A stretch of 46,201 bases of DNA from Clostridia bacterium (GCA_017543905.1 JAFYFC010000016.1:1-46201), one strand, 5' to 3'; positions 32,106 through 39,655 are shown, numbered from the stretch's first letter. Numbers and translations: made by a program. The notes: generated from the letters alone by a model not told the origin.

Positions 32106-32507
32106 ATGAACGGATTCAGACAGTTCCTCGCGCGCTTTATGGCGGGACGCAGGGGCATGGACGAGTTGGGCGGCGCGCTTTATCTGCTGGGCCTGATACT
32201 GTGGGTAATCTCGCTGTTCGCGGGCGGAATATTCTCTGTTCTGCCGCTCGTATTGTGGGGCTACAGCATATTCCGCTCGCTGTCCCGCAATATAAACGCG
32301 CGCGCACGGGAAAACGAGTGGTTTCTTGCCAAATTCGGGCCGCTGCGCAAAAAGGCGTCGCAGGCGTACGTGCGCTTCAAAAACCGCAGGATATACCTGT
32401 ATTACCGCTGCCCGCAGTGCAAAAGCTGGCTGAAGCTCCCCCGCAATATCGGCGAAAAGAAGGTCACCTGCTCACACTGCGGCGCGACCTTCGTGAAAAA
32501 GGCCTGA
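32106..32507 (+). CDS. Membrane protein with C-terminal zinc ribbon
   Basis: 133 aa. Two closely packed membrane helices (ALYLLGLILWVISLFAGG and FSVLPLVLWGYSIFRSL) are followed by a basic helical stretch and a C-terminal zinc ribbon (YRCPQCKSWLKLPRNIGEKKVTCSHCGATF, two CxxC). Such proteins are common in Clostridia ahead of DUF5685 and DnaJ genes. GGGAAGTGATC, a near match to the anti-16S sequence, precedes ATG 32106. It starts the three-gene run; the next ATG is one base after its stop. Confidence 0.82.
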   Translation: MNGFRQFLARFMAGRRGMDELGGALYLLGLILWVISLFAGGIFSVLPLVLWGYSIFRSLSRNINARARENEWFLAKFGPLRKKASQAYVRFKNRRIYLYYRCPQCKSWLKLPRNIGEKKVTCSHCGATFVKKA

Positions 32508-32508
32508 G

Positions 32509-33345
32509 ATGTTCGGTTACGTCGTCACGAACGCCGAAAAGCTCACAAAAGAGGAGAAGGCGCGCTTCCGCCGCGTGTACTGCGGCGTGTGCGCGGAGCT
32601 GCACCGCACGTGCGGCGCGCGCGGCAGGTTCATACTCTCAAACGACTGCGCGTTTTTGGCGCTGCTATTAAACGCGCTCTACGAGCCTGCCGAAAAGAGC
32701 GAAAAAACGCTGTGCAGCCGCCATATGCTCAAAAGGCACGCGCACGATACCAGCGATATGACCGCCTATGCCGCGGACGTAAACATACTGCTGTTTTATC
32801 ACAGCTGTCTGGACGCGTGGCGGGACGAGGGCAGCCGCATACGAAAGGCGGGCGCGGATATGCTCAAAAACGCATACGCGGCCGCCGCAGCGCGTTTGCC
32901 GGAAAAGGCCGCGGTCATAGAAAAGGAGCTGGCCGCGCTCTCCGCGCTTGAAAAGGAACGCAGCACGGACGTAGACGCCGCGGCGGGGTGCTTCGGGCGT
33001 CTGCTGGGCAGCGTGTTTGCGGTGAAGGACGATATGTGGGCGGGCGCGCTTTCGCGCATGGGCGATCCGCTGGGACGCTTCATATATATTCTGGACGCGA
33101 GATGCGACCTCGAGGCCGACCGCAAAAGCGGCGCGTACAATCCGCTGACGCAGCTGAGCGCTGCGCCGGATTTTGACGAAAAGGTATACTCCATGCTGAA
33201 AACCGAGATTTCGCTGTGCGCGCAGGCGTTCGAAACGCTGCCCATAGTAAAGGATATCGGGCTTATCAGAAACGTGCTCTATTCGGGCGTCTGGACAAGA
33301 TATGCAGCAAAGACAGGCGGCGACAAACCGCCGGAGGGAAAATAA
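32509..33345 (+). CDS. DUF5685 family protein
   Basis: 278 aa. It begins with the family pattern [60 protein letters not shown] and keeps the Cys/His set ([27 protein letters not shown]). All helical with no membrane segment. The function is unknown; the conserved Cys and His suggest metal binding or a folding-related role, in keeping with the coupled DnaJ-like gene. Its TAA overlaps the ATG of that gene (TAATG). Confidence 0.88.
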   Translation: MFGYVVTNAEKLTKEEKARFRRVYCGVCAELHRTCGARGRFILSNDCAFLALLLNALYEPAEKSEKTLCSRHMLKRHAHDTSDMTAYAADVNILLFYHSCLDAWRDEGSRIRKAGADMLKNAYAAAAARLPEKAAVIEKELAALSALEKERSTDVDAAAGCFGRLLGSVFAVKDDMWAGALSRMGDPLGRFIYILDARCDLEADRKSGAYNPLTQLSAAPDFDEKVYSMLKTEISLCAQAFETLPIVKDIGLIRNVLYSGVWTRYAAKTGGDKPPEGK

Positions 33346-34019
33346 TGGCTAACGACCCCTATGCAGTGCTCGGTCTTTCGCACGGCGCAAGCGCGGACGA
33401 GGTGAAGGCCGCATACCGTCGGCTTGCCAAAAAATATCATCCCGACCTTAACCCCGGCAACCGGGAAGCCGAGCGCAAAATGAAGGAGATAAACGAGGCC
33501 TACGACCTGATCGTAAGCGGAAAATACGATCCGAACGCGCAGCAGTCCGCGTATTCCGCCTATGGCGCGCGGCAGGGCGCGGGCGCGTACGGCGCCTACG
33601 GACGCACTTATGCCGACCCGTTTTCGGGCTTTTCGTGGGGCCCGTTCACAGGCGCGTACAGCGCGCGCGAGGACTCGGTCGAAATGCGCGCGGTATTAAA
33701 TTCGATAAACGCCGGACGCTATGCCGAGGCGCTGACGCTTTTGTCGCGCATAAACAGGCGCGACGCGTACTGGTTTTATTTAAGCGCGATCGCAAACGAC
33801 GCTCTCGGCAACCGCTTAAACGCGCTGGATCACGCTAAAAAGGCCGCCGCGATGGAGCCGGACAACATGGAATACGTAAACCTCGCCAATCGCCTCGAAT
33901 ACGCAAACGGCGCGGGCGGCTCCTACGACCGCCGCTTCGTAATGCCGAACCGCGGCCTTTCGGGTCTGCTCGGGCTGTTTTTCTGCCTGTTCTGCGGGCG
34001 CGGCGTTTTCTGCTGCTAA
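33345..34019 (+). CDS. J-domain protein with TPR-like C-terminal part
   Basis: 224 aa. The J domain fills residues 1-65 ([40 protein letters not shown]) with the HPD motif needed to stimulate DnaK. A Tyr/Gly/Ala-rich linker follows (about 70-115). A TPR-like helical repeat region comes next ([42 protein letters not shown]), then a Cys-rich hydrophobic tail ([17 protein letters not shown]). It is not a classical DnaJ, having no zinc domain. ATG 33345 has GGAGGG ahead and overlaps the DUF5685 stop; longer open frames upstream are not supported. Confidence 0.9.
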   Translation: MANDPYAVLGLSHGASADEVKAAYRRLAKKYHPDLNPGNREAERKMKEINEAYDLIVSGKYDPNAQQSAYSAYGARQGAGAYGAYGRTYADPFSGFSWGPFTGAYSAREDSVEMRAVLNSINAGRYAEALTLLSRINRRDAYWFYLSAIANDALGNRLNALDHAKKAAAMEPDNMEYVNLANRLEYANGAGGSYDRRFVMPNRGLSGLLGLFFCLFCGRGVFCC

Positions 34020-34073
34020 GGGCTTTTGCGATCAGGATATACATTCAAAAAATAAATCGGAGGTTATCAGGCA

Positions 34074-34994
34074 ATGATCATTCGTCAGCAGGCGTTTACG
34101 GGCGGCAACGACAAATTTTTGAAGGGCGGGCTGCACTGCCATACCACGCGCTCGGACGGGCAGGTCCCGCCGGATGAGGTTATCCGGCTGCACGCCGAAC
34201 ACGGCTACGATTTTCTCGCGCTCACGGATCACAGGTTTTATAACTATACGAATTTCGCGCCGGAGACGAACGTGCTGATCGTGCCGGGCATGGAAATAGA
34301 CGTAAGCATTACGTCGGACGCGGGCATGTGCTTCCACACGGTCGCCGTCGGCCCCGCGCAGGACAAAAACGGTTACGCGCAGGACGAACGCGTGCCCAGC
34401 GGCAGAGTCGCGGACGCTGCCGAATACCAGCCATACGTGGACGCGCTCAGGCAGCGGAACAACCTTGCGATATACTGCCATCCGGACTGGAGCCGCACGC
34501 CCGCGCGTTCGTTCGAGAACATAAAGGGCTGCTTCGCCATGGAGATATGGAATTCCGGCTGCGCGCTCGAGCTGGACATGGATACCGACAACGGGCTGAT
34601 CTGGGACGAGCTGCTGCAGAGCGGACGGCAGATAAGCTGCGTGGCCGTGGACGACGGGCACAAGCGCGAGCATCACTGCAAGGGCTGGGTAATGGTCGAC
34701 GCTGAAAAGCGGCTGGACGCGATACTCAGTGCGCTCGAGGGCGGGCGCTTCTATTCCTCCTGCGGGCCGGAGATATACGATTTCTATGTCGAGGACGACA
34801 CGGTTTGCGTGCGCACGTCTCCCGCCGCGGCGGTAAAATTCATGTGGGGCTTCCGTCCCTCCCGCGTGGTACGGGCAGCGGACGCGCCTCTCACCGAAGC
34901 AAGCGCGAAGCTGAACGGCAGAAAATACGTCCGCGCCGTGGTGATCGACAAGCAGGGCCGCAAGGCCTGGACGAACCCGATATATCTGGGATAA
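34074..34994 (+). CDS. PHP-domain phosphoesterase
   Basis: 306 aa. Metal-binding motifs of the PHP fold are in order: LHCHTTRSDG (HxH), FLALTDHRFYN (DH), the Glu of VPGMEIDV, CHPDWSR, and AVDDGHKREHHCKG (DxH-type). The C-terminal 70 residues are a beta-rich extension. Stand-alone PHP proteins act as phosphatases or nucleases on small phosphate esters. GGAGG lies ten bases before ATG 34074. It probably belongs to the same direction of transcription as the DnaJ-like gene, 54 bases downstream. Confidence 0.9.
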   Translation: MIIRQQAFTGGNDKFLKGGLHCHTTRSDGQVPPDEVIRLHAEHGYDFLALTDHRFYNYTNFAPETNVLIVPGMEIDVSITSDAGMCFHTVAVGPAQDKNGYAQDERVPSGRVADAAEYQPYVDALRQRNNLAIYCHPDWSRTPARSFENIKGCFAMEIWNSGCALELDMDTDNGLIWDELLQSGRQISCVAVDDGHKREHHCKGWVMVDAEKRLDAILSALEGGRFYSSCGPEIYDFYVEDDTVCVRTSPAAAVKFMWGFRPSRVVRAADAPLTEASAKLNGRKYVRAVVIDKQGRKAWTNPIYLG

Positions 34995-35055
34995 GCGGAG
35001 GCAGACAGAAGCGCCGTATGCGCCGCCGCACGGGCGGAAAAGCGCTGAGAATATG

Positions 35056-35081
35056 ATTGGAGGGAACGCCCCTCCAATTTT
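35056..35081. repeat. Dispersed hairpin repeat, copy 3 (terminator-like)
   Basis: ATTGGAGGG (35056-35064), AACGC, CCCTCCAAT (35070-35078), then TTT. It has the same core stem as the copies at 29195 and 30457, and the T run lets it end the PHP transcript. Confidence 0.75.
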
Positions 35082-35154
35082 GCTCTGCGGCGCGGAAGCT
35101 GCAGCATATGTATTAAAGCTCTCCAGTCACGGTCGCGTCCGGCGGGACGGGCGC

Positions 35155-35183
35155 TTGACAAGCGAAAATGTGAGATATATAAT
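35155..35183 (+). promoter_or_regulatory. Consensus sigma-A promoter for the HicB/HicA-like pair
   Basis: TTGACA (35155-35160), 17-bp spacer, TATAAT (35178-35183): perfect consensus, 25 bases before the start. Confidence 0.93.
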
Positions 35184-35208
35184 TAGCGCGTAAGCAGGAG
35201 GTATGCGT

Positions 35209-35433
35209 ATGACTTGCAATATCGAGCTTGTATGGGACGAAGAAGCTGCCGTGTGGATAGCTACAAGCAAGGACGTGCCGGGCCTGGTTTTGGAATCCGG
35301 CTCGTTTGATGCGCTGCTCGAACGCGTAAAAACTGCCGTGCCGGAGCTGATAAGTCTTAACGGAACGAACGCGCAAACTCTGAAAATGAGTTTTGCAGCC
35401 CGGCGGGAAGACAGGATTCCGGTGTATGGCTGA
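35209..35433 (+). CDS. DUF1902/HicB-like antitoxin
   Basis: 74 aa. It has the HicB partial RNase H-like pattern of DUF1902: IELVWDEEAAVWIATSKDVPGLVLESGSFDALLERVKTAVPELI. AGGAGG (35196-35201) lies seven bases before ATG 35209, so this is favoured over ATG 35203. Its end overlaps the following HicA-like gene by 8 bases, the normal antitoxin-first layout of these pairs. Since the toxin is broken, the antitoxin would be a relic or a free regulator. Confidence 0.85.
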   Translation: MTCNIELVWDEEAAVWIATSKDVPGLVLESGSFDALLERVKTAVPELISLNGTNAQTLKMSFAARREDRIPVYG

Positions 35434-35612
35434 GTACGAGAAGAAGGTCCGCGAGGAACTCAAAAACAACGGCTGCCGCTTTGTGCGCCGCGGGAAAGGC
35501 GATCACGACATCTGGTACAGTCCGATAACGCACGCAGCGCGAGGGTATAGATAATTGGATCAAGTGCATAAAACACGGCAAGAAATCAATCCGCCTGCGG
35601 GCGGTTTTTTAG
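35426..35612 (+). pseudogene. HicA-like toxin gene, frameshifted by a 4-base duplication
   Basis: ATG 35426 opens MAEYEKKVREELKNNGCRFV then RRGKGDHDIWYSPIT, the core of a HicA-type mRNA interferase (dsRBD-like fold with the catalytic His in GDHDIW). The intact frame ends at TAA 35552-35554 after 42 residues. At 35529-35536 the tetranucleotide CGCA is present twice in tandem. Removing one copy restores a frame that runs QREGIDNWIKCIKHGKKSI to TAG 35612, which matches the usual VDNKIKSRHTANAI tail. The gene thus looks inactivated by slippage. It could also be a deliberate short form. Confidence 0.7.
35591..35610 (+). terminator. Rho-independent terminator of the HicB/HicA-like pair
   Basis: CCGCC (35591-35595), TGCG, GGCGG (35600-35604), then six T. 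An identical hairpin recurs at 39142-39161. Confidence 0.9.
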
Positions 35613-35640
35613 TGCAAAGGACATTCATGGCACAGCTAAC
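35591..35640 (+). repeat. 50-bp direct repeat, copy A
   Basis: Terminator stem, TTTTTTAGTGCAAA, a variable stretch of about seven bases, then CATGGCACAGCTAAC. Aligned without gaps to copy B (39142-39191), 44 of 50 bases agree by my count. It lies at the 3' end of the HicA-like gene. Confidence 0.85.
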
Positions 35641-35725
35641 GATACGTGCCTTCCGGCTCAAACCCATCTTTGCCTGAGTAAACGGCTGAGTAGTAAATCG
35701 TCTGAGGCGCGACAGAAAGAAAACG

Positions 35726-35754
35726 TTGACACTTCCCGCGACTTCTTCTATAAT
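35726..35754 (+). promoter_or_regulatory. Consensus sigma-A promoter for the alpha-helical barrel gene
   Basis: TTGACA (35726-35731), 17-bp spacer, TATAAT (35749-35754): perfect consensus. An 85-base leader follows with a short hairpin (CGGGCAGGGTCTGCCCG, 35769-35785). Confidence 0.93.
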
Positions 35755-35839
35755 GGGCTCGACGCAGTCGGGCAGGGTCTGCCCGCTGCGGGCATTTGCG
35801 AAAGAAACGCCGCGACACGGAAGGCAGGAGGGGATGCAC

Positions 35840-37042
35840 ATGAAACTGGGCTTTCTGGAAAGAACGGACGAGGGCATTCGGGAGGCCTGGCGGATGTCCT
35901 TCGAAAAGCTCTACTGCGAAAAGACGAAGCTGTTTTACGATTATCTTGCCGAGGACGCTCCCGACGGGGCGATTTCCAATCTGCCCGATCCGGAGACGAT
36001 CCGTCTGCAGATACCCAACCCCTGCGGCTGGGGCACCGGCATGGAGGACAGCGTGCTGAACGGCGGCATCATGCTGGAAGCGCTCGTCACGCTGTACCAA
36101 AAGACGAGGGACACAGAGATACTGCCGGTGCTGCACGAAGTATTCGAGGGATTTCTGGCCTGCGCCACAGTATCGGATCAGGAGGGATTTCTGGCGCGGA
36201 GCATTTCACCCGCGGACGGCAGGAGTCATTACATCAATTCGTCGCGGGATCAGTACACCCACTGGGTGTATATGTCAATGCTGCTTTTCCGTTCCGGCCT
36301 GGCCACGCAGGCAGAAAAGGCCGCCATTGCGCGGGTGCTGGCGGGCTTTGCCGGAAAGGCCGAGCGGGAAATCAGAAACGGTGCGGACGAGTATCTGCGG
36401 GAAGACGGGCAGACGGGCATGGTCTGCCGGATGTGGGGCAAGCTGGAACCCCACGAATATCTGCGGCTTCCTATGATATATCTGGCCGCGTGGGCCGCCG
36501 GCGGCGACGAACACTGGTATAAGAAGTATAAAGAATACAGGGAAGAGGCGTTCCGGCTTTCGGAGGCGATTTGCAAGCCGGGCGAGACGGACAGGTATCT
36601 CTATGCCTATGCGCTGCTGCAAATGCAGTATTCCCTGCGTCTGATCTACGATCTGGAGCAGGACCGGGAATATGCTGACCGCGCTGCCCGGCTGATGGGC
36701 TTCGTAGCCGATTTTTCGGAGAAGTATACCGTGCTGGGCGTGCAGGAAGCGGACGCGCCTCATGCGGATAGGTATCAGAACTGGAGGAAAGAGAGTGCGC
36801 GTTTCTGGGGTCTGATCAATGGATACGCCTATTACGTGCCGCTGCCGGATAAGCGCGACGAGCGCGTGCTGCACATGCGCAACACTGCCGAGGCCGTCAT
36901 CATCCGTCAGCTGTGCCCGAAAGGCGCGCTGAAGCCCGAACAGCGGGCGATGTTCTTCCATGTGCTGGAGAAGACCGACTTCCGCAAAGCGACGCAGTAT
37001 TGGCCGATCATCTTCTGCGACGCCTGGGCCATGCTTAAATAA
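35840..37042 (+). CDS. Putative alpha/alpha-barrel glycosidase-like protein
   Basis: 400 aa, not firmly recognised. Nearly all helical, with repeated helix pairs and many aromatic and acidic residues (NPCGWGTGMEDSVLNGGIMLEALVTLYQKTRD, SSRDQYTHWVYMSMLLFRSGLA, YLRLPMIYLAAWAAGG). This fits an (alpha/alpha)6 barrel of the kind used by unsaturated-uronyl and other glycoside hydrolases. No signal peptide is seen. ATG 35840 is chosen because AGGAGGGG (35826-35833) lies six bases ahead; ATG 35834 touches the ribosome site. It sits alone in the accessory island with its own strong promoter. Catalytic residues cannot be named. Confidence 0.7.
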   Translation: MKLGFLERTDEGIREAWRMSFEKLYCEKTKLFYDYLAEDAPDGAISNLPDPETIRLQIPNPCGWGTGMEDSVLNGGIMLEALVTLYQKTRDTEILPVLHEVFEGFLACATVSDQEGFLARSISPADGRSHYINSSRDQYTHWVYMSMLLFRSGLATQAEKAAIARVLAGFAGKAEREIRNGADEYLREDGQTGMVCRMWGKLEPHEYLRLPMIYLAAWAAGGDEHWYKKYKEYREEAFRLSEAICKPGETDRYLYAYALLQMQYSLRLIYDLEQDREYADRAARLMGFVADFSEKYTVLGVQEADAPHADRYQNWRKESARFWGLINGYAYYVPLPDKRDERVLHMRNTAEAVIIRQLCPKGALKPEQRAMFFHVLEKTDFRKATQYWPIIFCDAWAMLK

Positions 37043-37120
37043 CGGCGGGAGCTTTGCCCGCATATGGAACACTGGCTATAGAAAAAGGCGAGAGGATATA
37101 CATGCATCACACGAAAGGCG

Positions 37121-37149
37121 TTGACAAATCATATAACACATGATATAAT
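37121..37149 (+). promoter_or_regulatory. Consensus sigma-A promoter for the HTH-DUF3990 operon
   Basis: TTGACA (37121-37126), 17-bp spacer, TATAAT (37144-37149): perfect consensus, 38 bases before the start. Confidence 0.93.
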
Positions 37150-37172
37150 TTAATATATGACAAATGTTATAT
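37123..37172. promoter_or_regulatory. Direct and inverted repeats over the HTH-DUF3990 promoter, candidate operator
   Basis: GACAAAT occurs at 37123-37129 and 37159-37165. ATATAACA (37131-37138) and its complement TGTTATAT (37165-37172) flank the -10 and the start site. The gene's own XRE-type HTH is the natural binder. Confidence 0.55.
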
Positions 37173-37186
37173 ATAGAGGTATCGAT

Positions 37187-38062
37187 ATGCAAACGCTGAT
37201 CAAACAAATCAGAGCATACCTTAATATGAGTCAGACCGAATTCGCAGAACATCTTAACGTTGCGTTCGCGTCAATCAACCGCTGGGAGAACGGAAGGACG
37301 AGCCCGAACAGGCTGGCGCAGACAAGAATATATGAGATATGCAAAGCGGACGGGGTGCCTGTATACGATCTGGCGCTTGAAAGAATCGACGGTATTGCAA
37401 AGGGTGTGAAATTGTCAGCCGGGCGGGTCCTTCTTTATCACGGCTCCAAATCGGGCGTCGAAGGAAAGATCGAGCCGAAGAGCCGTTCACAATGCGACTT
37501 CGGCAAGGGCTTTTATATGGGAACGGAAGCGGCTCAGGCATTGACGCTTATATGCGATTATGATAAATCAAAGCTGTATTTGACTTCCGTCGATCTTTCC
37601 GGACTGAAAACAGTCGAAGTCCCCGCGAATATCGACTGGGCGCTGCTCGTCGCATATCATCGCGGAAAGATGGAGAAAATAGCAGGGACTCCTTTATATG
37701 AAAAATACCGCCTTATGACGGCGGACAAGGATATTGTCGTGGGCAGTATCGCTAACGACAGAATGTTCTATGTTATCGATAATTTCTTTATCGGCAGCAT
37801 CACGGACGCTGCGCTTGTAGGCAGTCTCTCAGCGCTGCAGCTCGGAAAGCAGTACGCGGCGGTCTCTCAGAAAGGCTGTGACGCTGTGCGAATAGAGCAG
37901 GAAATCGAGATTTCCCATCTGGAACGTTTATTTATCAGAGACGCAGCTGAGAGCAATCGCGCGAAAGGCGTGTCTATGGCGAACGATATATGCAAGAGCT
38001 ACCGCCGCGAGGGTTTGTTCTTCGACGAGCTTCTCGAACGCGCAAAGAATGGTGAAGTATAA
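37187..38062 (+). CDS. HTH-DUF3990 protein (ADP-ribosyltransferase-like)
   Basis: 291 aa. An N-terminal XRE helix-turn-helix (about residues 1-60: IRAYLNMSQTEFAEHLNVAFASINRWENGRTSPN) is fused to a DUF3990 domain. That domain shows LLYHGSKSGVEGKI (first His-containing strand), CDFGKGFYMGTEAAQAL (family hallmark) and RMFYVIDNFFIGSITDAALVGSL. DUF3990 is thought to be an ADP-ribosyltransferase-like fold, known from toxin-type loci. AGAGG lies seven to eight bases before ATG 37187; ATG 37157 is less likely. Its TAA overlaps the next ATG (TAATG). A self-regulating toxin or sensor is inferred. Confidence 0.85.
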   Translation: MQTLIKQIRAYLNMSQTEFAEHLNVAFASINRWENGRTSPNRLAQTRIYEICKADGVPVYDLALERIDGIAKGVKLSAGRVLLYHGSKSGVEGKIEPKSRSQCDFGKGFYMGTEAAQALTLICDYDKSKLYLTSVDLSGLKTVEVPANIDWALLVAYHRGKMEKIAGTPLYEKYRLMTADKDIVVGSIANDRMFYVIDNFFIGSITDAALVGSLSALQLGKQYAAVSQKGCDAVRIEQEIEISHLERLFIRDAAESNRAKGVSMANDICKSYRREGLFFDELLERAKNGEV

Positions 38063-38475
38063 TGGATGAGCTGCAATTAAAACTATGTGATATTCAAGGG
38101 CGCCTGTTCGAGCTTTCCGGCGAAAAGCAGCTCCCGAGCGCAGCGTTTATCCGCGCTTTCATGACGTCGGACGTGGCGAAAGAGCTTGATTCCCGATATA
38201 ACCGCGCACAGTGGATGGGCGAGGAATATTTGCTTGAAGAAATAAAGAGCCTTGCCTGCGACGCGTTATCTGTTGCAGGCGAGGTCTTTGCAAAGGATAT
38301 TCTTTATTGGATCGGGTATGTCTATCGCTTTTGGCATTACTATACAGGCGAAGACTCCTCAAGAATCCTCCGTCAGGCGCCTGTCGACAGGATGAAACGC
38401 AATTTTATGATGTTTCACACGATGGATCCGGTTCTGGCAATTGAGAAGCTGAAAGAAATACATGAACAAGGGTGA
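38062..38475 (+). CDS. All-helical partner of the HTH-DUF3990 protein (candidate antitoxin)
   Basis: 137 aa with no named domain. It is all helical and aromatic-rich: FIRAFMTSDVAKELDSRYNRAQWMGEEYLLEEIKSLACDALSVAGEVFAKDILYWIGYVYRFWHYYTGE, then RQAPVDRMKRNFMMFHTMDPVLAIEKLKEI. I recall similar small proteins next to DUF3990-type genes. ATG 38062 shares one base with the upstream stop, so translation is coupled and the dosage is matched, as with toxin-antitoxin pairs. No test of toxicity is possible here. Confidence 0.8.
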   Translation: MDELQLKLCDIQGRLFELSGEKQLPSAAFIRAFMTSDVAKELDSRYNRAQWMGEEYLLEEIKSLACDALSVAGEVFAKDILYWIGYVYRFWHYYTGEDSSRILRQAPVDRMKRNFMMFHTMDPVLAIEKLKEIHEQG

Positions 38476-38590
38476 AATGCTTATATGAATAAGCAAACTG
38501 TGATATAAATGTTCTAAGAAATATCATTTTAGATAGTCAGCACCTGCTTGAAAAAAGTACTGAGAGCATAGAGAAGATCACATCGGATAT

Positions 38591-38908
38591 TTGCGGAGTG
38601 CAGTACAATTGAAAAAGGGCATCGGAATAGAATATGCTTTTTCGACAGGCGTACACGAGATAACACACCACGCGGATAATGTAATGGGTTTCCCGGCAGA
38701 AAACATTGTAAAAACGGCATGCAAGAGGTTACGTAACGAGTATTCAGGAGTCAGGATAAACAGGCTCAAAGCAGAAACAGCAGCTGAAAAATGGGAAGAC
38801 CCGCATGAATTGTTGGCATACAGTATGGAAAAGTACTGTGTAGGGAAAGGCAACGTACTTGCTCAAGAGATAGCGACAGAGTTTTTAAAGAGGTGTAAGA
38901 AGAAATGA
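38591..38908 (+). pseudogene. Zincin-like metalloprotease fragment (HExxH)
   Basis: 105 codons from a weak TTG 38591 (another TTG is at 38609). It carries VHEITHHADNV, a HExxH zinc site with a following His, and then a helical part with EDPHELLAYSMEKYCVGKGN. This resembles the C-terminal end of phage-head or mobile-element proteins with a zincin domain. The upstream 38520-38590 has a related-looking frame (HLLEKSTESIEKITSDICGVQYN) that stops at TGA 38610-38612, so the gene is probably a frameshifted or truncated remnant. No ribosome site is seen. Confidence 0.55.
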
Positions 38909-39114
38909 GATACGTTAATGTGCTTTGGCCAAGCGATTTGGAAACAGAATATTTGTCGCTTTTTTCTGAATACTGTGACATCGCGGAAGCGGAAGGCATA
39001 GAAGACGAGCAGCTATTCAGTAAGAAAGTAAATGACTACATAGAACAGAACGCATCAGTTAAACTAAAAGAATGGTTTAAGAGATTAGAGAAGTTAGAAA
39101 AGCAACCAGCTTAA
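38905..39114 (+). CDS. Small hypothetical protein of the island
   Basis: 69 aa, acidic and helical (LETEYLSLFSEYCDIAEAEGIEDEQLFSKKVNDYIEQ). ATG 38905 overlaps the stop of the zincin fragment (ATGA). GAGGTG lies about 11 bases upstream. It ends just ahead of the 50-bp repeat copy B, in the same way that the HicA-like gene ends ahead of copy A. Confidence 0.6.
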   Translation: MRYVNVLWPSDLETEYLSLFSEYCDIAEAEGIEDEQLFSKKVNDYIEQNASVKLKEWFKRLEKLEKQPA

Positions 39115-39141
39115 TAGCGCATACCAATAATTGTAACCAAG

Positions 39142-39191
39142 CCGCCTGCGGGCGGTTTTTTAGTGCAAAAGAGCAGCATGGCACAGGTAAC
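39142..39191 (+). repeat. 50-bp direct repeat, copy B, including a terminator
   Basis: CCGCC, TGCG, GGCGG, TTTTTT terminator (39142-39161) followed by AGTGCAAA, a short variable stretch and CATGGCACAGGTAAC. It agrees with copy A (35591-35640) over 44 of 50 bases. A second hairpin, TGCGGAGG/CCTCCGCA (39201-39223), follows. Confidence 0.85.
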
Positions 39192-39274
39192 AAAAAACTT
39201 TGCGGAGGCGTTTCCCCTCCGCATTGTAACCGACAGATATTGAAATTTGTATCAGTCCGTCAGACCGTTCGCCT

Positions 39275-39655
39275 TTACGTTTTTTCCCCATTGCCAGTTG
39301 ACAGCTTTTTTACTGATTTGCGAGCTTTGCGCCTGTCGTCCTCGTCAAGGTCATGATAATATTCCAGCAGGCGGCTTTCGTCTTCGCTTAGATAGTCTGT
39401 AATGTTGATTTCTTTATCGCCGGATTTATTGACCGTGGCTTTCAGGCACAGAAAAATCGCTATCGTCAATGTGGAGAAAGCGGTTACGGCAGAAAAGACC
39501 AACTGCAGCGAAAAGAAGTCGCCATCAATGTTGTTGTTATCAGCAAATACGAGTGCATTGGATATAGGCTCTTGCATTACTACGCAAAGCACTATAACGA
39601 TAAAGGCAAAGCACATCGCCGCAAACAAAAGTCCAACGTATGTAGAGGGTTTCAT
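39275..39655 (-). CDS. Two-helix membrane protein coupled to a truncated XRE gene
   Basis: 126 aa, not recognised. Two membrane helices (YVGLLFAAMCFAFIVIVLCVVM and LVFSAVTAFSTLTIAIFLCL) are followed by a charged cytoplasmic tail (DYLSEDESRLLEYYHDLDEDDRRKARKSVKKL). ATG 39655 overlaps the TGA of the XRE gene by four bases. Pairs of an XRE regulator and a small membrane protein are common in integrated elements. Confidence 0.75.
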   Translation of the reverse strand: MKPSTYVGLLFAAMCFAFIVIVLCVVMQEPISNALVFADNNNIDGDFFSLQLVFSAVTAFSTLTIAIFLCLKATVNKSGDKEINITDYLSEDESRLLEYYHDLDEDDRRKARKSVKKLSTGNGEKT

